From the NCBI RefSeq assembly GCF_042747725.1, contig NZ_JBHZGO010000101.1:265369-329368 (forward strand): DNA of 64,000 nt, in the 5' to 3' direction. Each line of letters starts with the position of its first letter. Positions within the stretch are counted from its first letter, which is position 1. A program made the translations under genes and the position numbers. Positions 37,651-46,581 of this stretch are shown here, piece by piece. The notes under the pieces were generated by a model, which saw only the letters and a program-made list of their open reading frames with translations, was not told where the DNA came from and ran no database searches. This DNA is from FACHB-T130 sp042747725 (GTDB lineage: Bacteria > Cyanobacteriota > Cyanobacteriia > Cyanobacteriales > FACHB-T130).

Positions 37651-37885
37651 AGCAGACTGAACATTTAAATACGCAAGTCCTTACACTGATTCCCCGTTTA
37701 AATTTAGTCTGCGCCATTACTTCTGTGACTAAACTTATACCAACCGCAGGCTAATAGCAACATTTGTAGCCTGGTTATCAACCACGCACTTTGGCGAACG
37801 ATTACTGTATAAATCCCCCTGCACATTCCTGCCCAGTAAAACACTGTAATTGACTCTAGTTGCCAGTTGAAACACAAACCAAATT

Positions 37886-40800
37886 ATGCTAAATATTCCA
37901 GATTATACAATCCTATCAAAAATTTACGAAGGAACAAAAACAGTTGTTTATCGAGGGTATCGCCATCATAACGAGCAACCTGTTATTGTTAAGAGTCTTC
38001 GGCAAGAGTATCCAGCTCTCACCGAAATTGCTAAGCTTAAACATCAATATGAAATTGCTTACGATTTACCTATCTCAGGAATCGTTAAACCTTTAGAGCT
38101 GGAAAAATATAATCAATATTGGTTTTTGATTTTGGAAGATTTTGGAGGAGATTCGCTACAAAATTTTCTTTCAAAAAATCAAATTAGCTTAAAGAAAACA
38201 ATCCAAATAATTATTCATGTTTCAGAAACAATTAGTCAGTTACATCAAAACAACATTATTCACAAGGATATTAAGCCTCAAAATATCATTATTAATCCTG
38301 ATACAGGATTGGTAAAAATTACCGATTTTAGCATTGCCTCGCGTCTGTCCAGAGAAAACCAGATGATTGGCAATCCCAATTTGCTAGAAGGCACTCTTGC
38401 CTACATATCACCAGAGCAAACGGGGAGGATGAATCGCTCAATTGATTATCGTACCGACTTTTATTCCTTAGGCATCACCTTTTACGAAATGCTAACTGGA
38501 AGGGTGCCTTTTCAATCCAACGATCCGATGGAGTTAGTTCACTGTCATATTGCCAGCCTTCCAATTCCACCCCAGCATCTGAATCCAAACATTCCGCCAG
38601 CGGTGTCTGACATCGTGATGAAGTTATTATCTAAAAACGCTGAAGACCGCTATCAAAGCGCTTTTGGACTCAAGGCTGACCTGGATATTTGTCTAACTCA
38701 TCTAGAAAGTACTGGAAAGATTAACAACTTCCCACTAGGTAGACACGATATCTCCGATAAATTTCAAATCCCACAAAAACTTTATGGTCGAGACTCCGAA
38801 ATTGCTTCTCTAATGGCAGCTTTTGAAAGAGCCAGCTTTGGCTCGACTGAAATGATGCTGGTTTCTGGCTTTTCTGGAATTGGTAAATCAGCTTTAGTAA
38901 ATGAAATTCATAAACCAATTGTGCGGCAAAGGGGTTATTTTATTTCTGGCAAATTTGACCAATTTAAACGAAATATTCCCTATGCTTCCCTAATTCAAGC
39001 TTTTCAAGAATTAGTTCGGCAACTTTTAACAGAAAGTGAAGAAAAAATAGAGCTTTGGAAAGCACAAGTATTAGAATCTCTTGGTTGCAACGGTCAAGTC
39101 ATTATTGATGTAATTCCTGAAGTGGAACTGATTATCGGCAAACAGCCGCCAGTTCCAGAACTTGCTCCAGCAGAAGCCCAAAATCGATTGAATTTAGTTT
39201 TTCAAAAGTTCCTCAGTGTTTTTACTACAAAAGACCATCCCCTAGTCTTATTTCTGGATGACTTACAATGGGCAGATTCAGCCTCATTAAAATTAATTTA
39301 TCTGTTAATGACCGATCCGGATAGTAAATACTTACTCATGATTGGGGCTTACCGAAATAATGAAGTGAGTGCAACTCATCCTTTGATGCTGACCTTGGAT
39401 GAAATTAAAAAGAGCGATATTGCGGTGAATAATATATCTCTGCACTCTTTAGTTCTTAGAAATGTAAATTCACTGATTGCCGATACGCTTAAATCTGAAC
39501 CAGAAAAATTAAATTCGTTAGCAGAGTTAGTTTTTAATAAAACGAATGGCAATCCCTTCTTTTTAACTCAGTTTTTAAAATCTCTTTACGAAGAGAACTT
39601 GTTTAATTTTGACTTAAACCAGGGATGTTGGCAGTGGGAGCTTGAACAAATTCGAGGAATGCAGATCACGGATAATGTAGTTGAATTAATGGTAATAAAA
39701 ATTAAAAAACTTTCCCATCCTACTCAGAAAGCTCTAAAACTCGCAGCTTGTATTGGCAACGAATTCAATTTAAGAGTTTTATCGATTGTTAATGAAAAGT
39801 CTCAGGTACAAACATCTGTTGAACTTCGGGAAGCCCTTAAGGAAGGACTAATTATACCAATTGGTAATGCATATAAATACGTTCAATCTTATTTAGAAGA
39901 TAATTTAAATACTTCTCTCAATGATGATTTAGCAGTTTCTTACAAATTTCTACATGACCGCGTACAGCAGGCAGTTTATTCCTTAATCCCAGAAACTGAT
40001 AAACAACAGGTTCATCTCAAAGTAGGTCAGCTATTACTTAGAAATACAGCTCGACAAGAACTAGAAGAAAAAATTTTTGATGTAGTTAATCAGCTTAATT
40101 GCGGCAAGGACATCATAACTAACCAAAATGAAAGATATGAACTAGCAAATTTAAATCTAACCGCTGGTAAAAAAGCCAAGCTATCCACAGCTTTTGAACC
40201 TGCATTAAAATATATAACTGCCGGAATGGAACTGCTTTCAGATAATGACTGGGAATTCCAGTATCTGTTAACATTATCTCTTTATAAAGAACGCGCAGAA
40301 TGCGAATATCTGAACGGAAATATTGATGAATGCGAAAGATTCTTTGACATTATTTTAAATAAAGCTGCATCAAACTTGGAAAAGGCAAGCGTATATATCA
40401 TGAAAATCATTATATATACGACCAACTTGATGAAAACTAAAGAAGCTATTGAAATCGGTAAAGCAGGATTGAGATTATTTGGGATCGACCTTCCCGATGG
40501 TGAAGAGGAACTAAAAAAACTAATAAAAGCTGAAACTCAAAACGTTAAAGTTAATCTGGCAGGGAGAGAGGTTAAAGATTTAATTGATGCGCCAGATATG
40601 ACCGATCTGGAGAAAGTAGCTGCTACAAAGATTCTTATAAATATGACTCCACCTGCCCGATTTATCGGCAAGCATATATTTGATTCAATAATGTTAAAAA
40701 TGGTTAATATTTCCTTAAAATCTGGCAATTCAAATGTCACTTCTTTTGCCTATATGTCTTATGGATGGACTCTGGCAGGAAGAGATGAATTTGAAGCAGC

Positions 40801-43800
40801 TTATCAATTTGGTGAATTAGGCTTAAAAGTTAATGAAAAATTTAATAATATAACCTTTAAATGTAAACTTAACATGATTTTCGGTTCGTACATTAGTCAC
40901 TGGAAAAATCATTTGAGGACAGATTGCGAGGGATATCTAAAAAATGGTTTTCAGGACGGAATTGAAATTGGTGATTTTCAATGGGCTACTTATTCAGCTT
41001 ACTACCGAGCTGTTAAATTAGTATTTAAGGGAGATAATTTGGATGAAGTTTATCAAGAAGTTCAAAAATATTTAGAATTTTCATCAAAGAAGAAAATACG
41101 CTCTTTTGTCGATATTTTTTTAGTCATACAGAAGTTTGCTTTAAGTCTAAAAGGAGAAACAGAAGAAAAAACCAGTTTCAATGATGATAATTTTAAAGAA
41201 GAAGAGCATTGGGATGAATTAAAAAAAGTCCCAGCTCTTTATGTTACTTATTGTATTTTGAAGGCTCAGCTACTTTATTTATACGAAAAATATGCTGATG
41301 CGATGAAAGCGATCGCACAAGGGGAAACACTAATCTCGATTCCCTTTGCTACTATCATGATACCGGAACATTATTTTTATTCTACTTTAATCCAAGCAGC
41401 TCTTTATCCTACTTTGCTGGAAGCAGACAAAGAGCAGGCAATGGAAAATCTATTGATAAATCTAGAAAAGATGAGGAAGTGGTCTGAAGCTTGCCCAGAC
41501 AACTTTTTACACAAATATTTACTAATGTCTGCTGAAATAGCGCGGATTACCGGCAAAGATGGGGAGGCTCTGGATTTATATGAAAAGTCAATTAACTCAG
41601 CTAGAGAAAACGATTATATCCAGAACGAAGCGATAGCCAATGAACTAGCGGCAAAGTTTTTTCTCGCTAAAGGATACACCGTGCTGGCAAAAGCCCATAT
41701 TATGGAAGCTCACTATGGCTATCTTAAATGGGGCGCGATCGCTAAAGTTAATGATGTGGAAGAAAAATATCCGCAGTTCTTTTCCGGGGTATCTGCAACC
41801 GGCAAAACTGGGTGTCCGAGCAACATGATTTCCTCTAGTACTGGCAGCGATTCGGGATTGTTGGATGTAACGACAGTCGTGAAAGCCAGCCAAACCTTAG
41901 CCAGTGAAATCGTTTTAGACAAGTTGCTAGAAAAATTAATGAAAATTGTGATTGAGAATGCTGGAGCGCAGAAAGGCTTTCTCATTTTGGAAGAATCGGG
42001 CAACTTAGCGATCGCTGCTGAGGGAGAAGTCGATCGGGCTGAGGTAACAGTTCTCCAATTTATTCCCGTGGAATCCAGTCAAAAGGTTTCCCCTGCTATT
42101 GTCAATTATGTGAAAAGAACGAAGAAAAATTTGGTTTTAAACGATGCCACTAACCAAGGCTTATTTAAATCAGATCCTTACGTTTTACAACATCATCCTA
42201 AATCTATCTTATGTCTTCCGATTATTAAGCAAACGCATCTGATTGGTCTGCTTTATCTCGAAAACAATCTGACCACTAATGCTTTTACACCAGATCGGCT
42301 GAAAGTTTTAGAAATGCTGTCATCTCAAATTGCTATCTCTCTAGAAAATGCCAAACTCTATGATGAGATGACAGCATTAAATGCTGACCTCAAGCAAGAA
42401 ATTGACGAGCGCAAGCAGGCAGAAGATCGCTTACGCGAAAGCGAAGAGCGATTTCGATTGATTGCCGAAACTACTCCGATTCCTCTACTGATTAGTCGTG
42501 TATCTGATAGCAAGATTCTGTATGCAAACATGGCGTGTAGCTCAACTTTGGGTCTACCCACTCAGGAATTGATAGGTCGTCAGGCACAAGAGTTCCATTA
42601 CGATTCTGATGCTCGAAAAGGGTTTCTGAAGGTACTAGCTAAAAATGGGTACGTTCGCAACTACGAATTTCAGATAAAAAAGGTAGACGGAACGCCATTG
42701 TGGATCAATTTATCCATTCAGCCAATTGCGTTCAACGGCGAGCAAGCAATGCTTAGCGGGTTCCAAGACATTACCGAACGCAAACGGATGGAGGAGTTAA
42801 AAGACGAGTTTCTGGCAAATACCTCTCACGAACTCCGCACCCCGCTTAATGGCATCATTGGCATCGCCGAATCTCTTATTGATGGTGTAACGGGACATTT
42901 GCCTGAAAAGACGATTTTTAATCTATCGATGGTAGTATCGAGCGCTCACCGACTATCCAATTTGATCAACGACATTCTTGATTTTTCTAAACTGAAACAT
43001 GGAAATCTAGCGCTTAAAATCAAGTCCGTGGGAATGAGAGAAATTACCAATGTGGTGCTGACTCTTAGCCAACCTCTAATTGGTAAAAAATCTTTACATC
43101 TGATAAATAAAATTTCTCCAAATACACCAGCTGTTAATGTTGATGAAGATCGGGTGCAACAAATTCTCTACAACCTGGTCGGCAATGCCATTAAATTTAC
43201 AGATTCTGGTGTAGTAGAAGTGTCGGCATCTGTGGTCGAGGAGGGAGAAAAGAAAGATTTCTTTGACCCTGCGTATGTACCTTATCTAGCGATTACCGTT
43301 GCCGATACGGGAATTGGTATCCCCCCAGAGAAATTTGGCAAAATCTTTGAATCTTTTGAACAAGCTGATGGCTCAACAGCAAGAATTTATGGGGGGACTG
43401 GTCTTGGTCTTGCTATCACCAAAAAGCTAGTAGAATTGCACAATGGAGAAATTCGCGTAGAATCCAAAATGGGTGTTGGTTCGCGATTTACGTTTACCCT
43501 GCCGTTCTCAAAAGAGTTGAAGATTGAAGAAGAATTGAAGGTTGAAGAATTGCAGCCTCAACTTGGCAACTTGCAACCTACTAATTTGCAACCTGCTAAA
43601 CAGCAACTTGTAACCCAAAGTGGCGACATCAATATTTTGATAGTGGATGATGAGCCAGTTAACGTGCAGGTGCTGGTTAACTATCTATCGGGGCAAAACT
43701 ATTCCTTAACCCAAGCCTTCAATGGCATGGAAGCATTGGCAGCGATCGCGCAGGGGCTAAGACCTGACATCATTTTATTGGATTTGATGATGCCGCGCAT

Positions 43801-44947
43801 GACCGGCTATGAAGTTTGCCAGAAAATCCGCGAACAGTATTTGCTTAACGAACTGCCCATCTTGATGTTAACTGCCAAAAATCAAGTATCAGACCTGGTA
43901 GAAGGATTTAAGTCTGGTGCCAACGATTATCTAATTAAACCAATCTCGAAGAATGAACTTTTGGCTCGGATCAACCTTCATCTTCAGCTATCTAATCTGG
44001 AGGCGCTGCGGCAAGCAGAAGCGCGAGAACGGGAGAAAGCGCAACAGCTAGAACTCACTTTAAGCGCATTGCGACGCACCCAAGCCCAGCTGATTCAGGC
44101 GGAAAAAATGTCTAGTATTGGGCAACTGGTGGCGGGAGTAGCCCATGAAATTAACAACCCAGTCAATTTTATTTACGGCAATCTTGCCCCTACAAATGAA
44201 TATGCGCGAGACTTGCTCAATCTTATACAGATGTATGAGCAGTTTTACCCCAATCCAGTTCCAGAAATTCAGCGAGAGATTGAGACAATTGAATTGGAAT
44301 ATTTGAAAGAAGACTTCCCAAAAATCTTATCTTCTATGCAGGTAGGGGCAGAACGCATCCAATCTATTGTGCTGTCATTGAGAAACTTCTCGCGCTTGGA
44401 TGAAGCAGCAATGAAGCCAGTAGATATTCATTCAGGCATTGAATCCACCTTGTTAATTTTGCAGCATCGACTCAAACCCCAGAAAAACCGATTGGGGATT
44501 GAGGTGATTAAAGAATTCGCTCGCCTGCCTAAAGTGACCTGTTACGCAGGTCAGTTGAATCAGGTATTTATGAATATTCTCAGTAATGCAATTGATGCCT
44601 TAGAAGAGGTTCATGGTTCATCGTTCACGACTAATGGCAATGAACAATCAACAATGAACGATGAACAATCACCTACGATTTGGGTTCGCACCTCCATTGT
44701 AGAGGAGGGTCGGGTCGCAATCCGGATTGGTAATAATGGGCCTAGCATGACCGAAGAAGTGCAAAAGAAGATATTTGACCCCTTCTTTACGACGAAGCCG
44801 GTGGGGGCTGGCACTGGTTTGGGATTGTCTATTAGCTACTCTATTGTGGTGGAGCGTCACGGCGGACAGATTCGCTGTGTTTCATCACCTTTACAGGGCG
44901 TAGAGTTTATGATAGAGATTCCAATTCAGCAACAAAAAAAGGGCTGA
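37886..44947 (+). CDS. Ser/Thr kinase-ATPase-GAF-PAS double hybrid histidine kinase
   Basis: An intact 2353-residue signalling protein, paralogue of the broken gene at 24645. Order: Ser/Thr kinase (1-265; HKDIKPQNII, DFS for DFG); AAA-type ATPase (about 300-620; SGIGKSALV, LFLDDLQWAD); helical TPR-like region; GAF (about 1340-1490); PAS (about 1515-1635); HisKA 1 (FLANTSHELRTPLNG, ~1643); HATPase 1 (1750-1875, complete DTGIGI and GGTGLGLAI); receiver (about 1914-2035; IILLDLMMPRMTGYE); HisKA 2 (VAHEINNPVNFIYG, ~2085); HATPase 2 (2215-2350). In HATPase 2 the G1 box reads GNNGPSM, where the other gene has GDNGLGM, so its ATP site may be weak. Two linkers are repeat-derived. The role is probably integration of several signals into phosphorelays; the target is unknown. 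No partner regulator is adjacent. Confidence 0.9.
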   Translation: MLNIPDYTILSKIYEGTKTVVYRGYRHHNEQPVIVKSLRQEYPALTEIAKLKHQYEIAYDLPISGIVKPLELEKYNQYWFLILEDFGGDSLQNFLSKNQISLKKTIQIIIHVSETISQLHQNNIIHKDIKPQNIIINPDTGLVKITDFSIASRLSRENQMIGNPNLLEGTLAYISPEQTGRMNRSIDYRTDFYSLGITFYEMLTGRVPFQSNDPMELVHCHIASLPIPPQHLNPNIPPAVSDIVMKLLSKNAEDRYQSAFGLKADLDICLTHLESTGKINNFPLGRHDISDKFQIPQKLYGRDSEIASLMAAFERASFGSTEMMLVSGFSGIGKSALVNEIHKPIVRQRGYFISGKFDQFKRNIPYASLIQAFQELVRQLLTESEEKIELWKAQVLESLGCNGQVIIDVIPEVELIIGKQPPVPELAPAEAQNRLNLVFQKFLSVFTTKDHPLVLFLDDLQWADSASLKLIYLLMTDPDSKYLLMIGAYRNNEVSATHPLMLTLDEIKKSDIAVNNISLHSLVLRNVNSLIADTLKSEPEKLNSLAELVFNKTNGNPFFLTQFLKSLYEENLFNFDLNQGCWQWELEQIRGMQITDNVVELMVIKIKKLSHPTQKALKLAACIGNEFNLRVLSIVNEKSQVQTSVELREALKEGLIIPIGNAYKYVQSYLEDNLNTSLNDDLAVSYKFLHDRVQQAVYSLIPETDKQQVHLKVGQLLLRNTARQELEEKIFDVVNQLNCGKDIITNQNERYELANLNLTAGKKAKLSTAFEPALKYITAGMELLSDNDWEFQYLLTLSLYKERAECEYLNGNIDECERFFDIILNKAASNLEKASVYIMKIIIYTTNLMKTKEAIEIGKAGLRLFGIDLPDGEEELKKLIKAETQNVKVNLAGREVKDLIDAPDMTDLEKVAATKILINMTPPARFIGKHIFDSIMLKMVNISLKSGNSNVTSFAYMSYGWTLAGRDEFEAAYQFGELGLKVNEKFNNITFKCKLNMIFGSYISHWKNHLRTDCEGYLKNGFQDGIEIGDFQWATYSAYYRAVKLVFKGDNLDEVYQEVQKYLEFSSKKKIRSFVDIFLVIQKFALSLKGETEEKTSFNDDNFKEEEHWDELKKVPALYVTYCILKAQLLYLYEKYADAMKAIAQGETLISIPFATIMIPEHYFYSTLIQAALYPTLLEADKEQAMENLLINLEKMRKWSEACPDNFLHKYLLMSAEIARITGKDGEALDLYEKSINSARENDYIQNEAIANELAAKFFLAKGYTVLAKAHIMEAHYGYLKWGAIAKVNDVEEKYPQFFSGVSATGKTGCPSNMISSSTGSDSGLLDVTTVVKASQTLASEIVLDKLLEKLMKIVIENAGAQKGFLILEESGNLAIAAEGEVDRAEVTVLQFIPVESSQKVSPAIVNYVKRTKKNLVLNDATNQGLFKSDPYVLQHHPKSILCLPIIKQTHLIGLLYLENNLTTNAFTPDRLKVLEMLSSQIAISLENAKLYDEMTALNADLKQEIDERKQAEDRLRESEERFRLIAETTPIPLLISRVSDSKILYANMACSSTLGLPTQELIGRQAQEFHYDSDARKGFLKVLAKNGYVRNYEFQIKKVDGTPLWINLSIQPIAFNGEQAMLSGFQDITERKRMEELKDEFLANTSHELRTPLNGIIGIAESLIDGVTGHLPEKTIFNLSMVVSSAHRLSNLINDILDFSKLKHGNLALKIKSVGMREITNVVLTLSQPLIGKKSLHLINKISPNTPAVNVDEDRVQQILYNLVGNAIKFTDSGVVEVSASVVEEGEKKDFFDPAYVPYLAITVADTGIGIPPEKFGKIFESFEQADGSTARIYGGTGLGLAITKKLVELHNGEIRVESKMGVGSRFTFTLPFSKELKIEEELKVEELQPQLGNLQPTNLQPAKQQLVTQSGDINILIVDDEPVNVQVLVNYLSGQNYSLTQAFNGMEALAAIAQGLRPDIILLDLMMPRMTGYEVCQKIREQYLLNELPILMLTAKNQVSDLVEGFKSGANDYLIKPISKNELLARINLHLQLSNLEALRQAEAREREKAQQLELTLSALRRTQAQLIQAEKMSSIGQLVAGVAHEINNPVNFIYGNLAPTNEYARDLLNLIQMYEQFYPNPVPEIQREIETIELEYLKEDFPKILSSMQVGAERIQSIVLSLRNFSRLDEAAMKPVDIHSGIESTLLILQHRLKPQKNRLGIEVIKEFARLPKVTCYAGQLNQVFMNILSNAIDALEEVHGSSFTTNGNEQSTMNDEQSPTIWVRTSIVEEGRVAIRIGNNGPSMTEEVQKKIFDPFFTTKPVGAGTGLGLSISYSIVVERHGGQIRCVSSPLQGVEFMIEIPIQQQKKG

Positions 44948-45095
44948 TGTAGACTAGGGGGCAATCAAAATGAACGCTTCTGGCGTCAGGTGCAAGCCTA
45001 ATCATTCTCTTTGATAGGCATCGCCCAATCGCTGACCAATTTACCGTAAAGTAACAACATCCGGAATGTCCGAATTGCTAAATACCGAAAAATGT

Positions 45096-45101
45096 TATAC
45101 T
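45096..45101 (+). promoter_or_regulatory. Probable -10 element of the tRNA-Arg gene
   Basis: TATACT lies 14 bases upstream of the first base of tRNA-Arg, a suitable distance for a -10 box with short leader. The -35 candidate TTGCTA (45075-45080) has only 15-base spacing, so the pair is tentative. Confidence 0.4.
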
Positions 45102-45114
45102 ATTCAAGTTATTA

Positions 45115-45187
45115 GGGCATGTAGCTCAGTGGATAGAGCATCAGATTCCGGTTCTGAGGGTCGGGGGTTCGAATCCCTCCATGCTCG
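45115..45187 (+). tRNA. tRNA-Arg (anticodon CCG)
   Basis: A 73-base tRNA with all arms visible. The acceptor stem is GGGCATG/CATGCTC (one G-U) with discriminator G. The D-arm contains AGCTCAGT..GGATAGAGC. The anticodon stem is TCAGA/TCTGA around the 7-base loop TTCCGGT, giving anticodon CCG for arginine. The T-arm is GGGGGTTCGAATCCCTC. CCA is not encoded. It decodes CGG. Confidence 0.96.
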
Positions 45188-45241
45188 TTTAAAGCCCTAA
45201 AATGGAGAGGCGCGATCGCGTCTCTCATCTAGCCTTTACCT

Positions 45242-46096
45242 TTAACCTTTAGAGTAAACGCGATAACCACTCGCCAAAAGTCCTTTCAAAAACTTGGGAG
45301 GATTCCTTTCCCGATCGATATCTGGCGTAGCAGGAATCCCAACTCCCCTCAGTTGTTCTGGCAGCAAGGCAGGTTTATGGGGTTTTATCGTATATTGGGG
45401 GCATTTTTGCGATAGTTGGGAATTTTTCAGCAGCCAGTTGATTTCCCGCCAGGAGTATTGCTTTAAATCGGCTAAATTGAGTCCAGATTTCCTCACTTTC
45501 CTCAAAACGTTATCCAGGATATTTGCCGGACAGTATCGGTTGTAAAATAAATCCTCAAAAATAAAAACTCCCCCTGGCTTGATGACACGAGCAATTTCTC
45601 CCAGGTTCTTTCTAAGTTGTTGTTTTTCCAGGTGAAGAAAAACACTACTTGAGATTACAAATTCTATTGAATTGTCCTCAAAGGGCAACTGACCCATTGG
45701 CATACAAATCAAAGAAAAATCCGTTGAAGAGAATAAATTGTATGCCTTATTAAATGTCAGCATCCGACGCAGCAGATTTTCGGAAATATCTATTCCGTAA
45801 TACTGATTGCAGGTAATTTTTTTTTGTTTTGAAAGATAAGCAGCATGTCTGCCATATCCACAACCCAGATCCAAAATAGAATCAAAATGTTTGCCTGTCG
45901 GAATATTCTCCCAAATTTCTCTAGGAGTTTCTATAGAAGCGGCGGTTTGTTCCCATTGCAGTGCAGCTTTCTCCCAGATTTGCTTAAGATTCAATCTGGA
46001 ATCAGCTTCATAGTTTTTGGGGAAAAATATCTCATTGAGCAGTTGAAAATTGTTTAACTGAAGTTGAGCTTTTTTTAAGGTCAGCATTTGACTCAA
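45242..46096 (-). CDS. Class I SAM-dependent methyltransferase
   Basis: A 284-residue protein with a Rossmann methyltransferase core: SILDLGCGYGRHAAYL (motif I), YYGIDISENLLRRM (acidic ribose-binding position), LPFEDNSIEFVISSSVFLHL (motif IV region) and EIARVIKPGGVFIFEDLF. This resembles small-molecule methyltransferases of the UbiE/Methyltransf_11 type. Substrate is unknown and no pathway gene is adjacent. Its 3' end lies 54 bases from the tRNA-Arg gene, convergent. The A/T-rich composition is a little unlike its neighbours. Confidence 0.8.
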   Translation of the reverse strand: MSQMLTLKKAQLQLNNFQLLNEIFFPKNYEADSRLNLKQIWEKAALQWEQTAASIETPREIWENIPTGKHFDSILDLGCGYGRHAAYLSKQKKITCNQYYGIDISENLLRRMLTFNKAYNLFSSTDFSLICMPMGQLPFEDNSIEFVISSSVFLHLEKQQLRKNLGEIARVIKPGGVFIFEDLFYNRYCPANILDNVLRKVRKSGLNLADLKQYSWREINWLLKNSQLSQKCPQYTIKPHKPALLPEQLRGVGIPATPDIDRERNPPKFLKGLLASGYRVYSKG

Positions 46097-46581
46097 TCTC
46101 CTCCCCTCGGCTGTGGTCAGATGAAAGCGACTACTTTGTATTCTTCAGTCCCCCAGCCTTAAAGATCGGGTAACTCCGTAAATATGCGGATAGGCGTTCC
46201 TTATATTTAATCTTTCCTTCAAAAATATTGCTACGGGTTAGAGCTTATCTTTATTTAAGCTTTAAATAAGTAGCGAACTGACCGCAGAATTATAAAGTTT
46301 GTGTAAAGAAGCCTGAAATTCTCAATAAAATCAAGGCTTCCAGACGATTTAACCGTTTAAAACATTAGGAAAAATGACCGCACTCCAATTGTGGGTAAGA
46401 AAATGCTTATATAGCAATCCTCAATGATTTGCGAACCCCTGTAGAGACGCGATTAATCGCGTCTCTACACTAAGGCGAATACTCGCGCACAACTTAAATA
46501 GGATTGCTTATATGCGTATTTCTTCGGATATAAGCCTAAAGATAGAGCCTTTCCAGATCCCAGATGCTCAAACTGGAAGTA
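46097..46581. other. Intergenic region between kaiC end and the methyltransferase
   Basis: About 485 bases. It contains a 30-bp palindromic repeat at 46440-46469 (separate entry) and a short near-repeat of ATATAGCAATCCT / AGGATTGCTTATAT flanking it (46410-46422 and 46500-46513). These may be the ends of a miniature element about 100 bases long. No gene is seen. Confidence 0.55.
46440..46469. repeat. Dispersed 30-bp palindrome (copy 1)
   Basis: A perfect palindrome with arms TGTAGAGACGCGATT; a variant with the same outer arms (TGTAGAGACGCG) is at 55919-55948. Such GTAGAGACGCG palindromes are widespread in filamentous cyanobacteria. This copy sits between inverted 13-14 base segments at 46410-46422 and 46500-46513, suggesting it is the core of a small non-autonomous element. 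Confidence 0.8.

Larger units (their letters stand above)
37478..37885 (+). other. Intergenic region between cfa and the second giant kinase, with two hairpins
   Basis: About 410 bases. It holds two consecutive inverted repeats at 37502-37540 and 37608-37650 (separate entries) and an 81-codon frame (37509-37754) that runs through both hairpins and has no family features, so I do not call it a gene. The last ~130 bases should carry the kinase promoter. Confidence 0.55.

Noticed and set aside
37509..37754. 81-codon plus-strand frame after cfa
   Set aside because: It runs through two perfect hairpins and shows no family features or ribosome-binding site.
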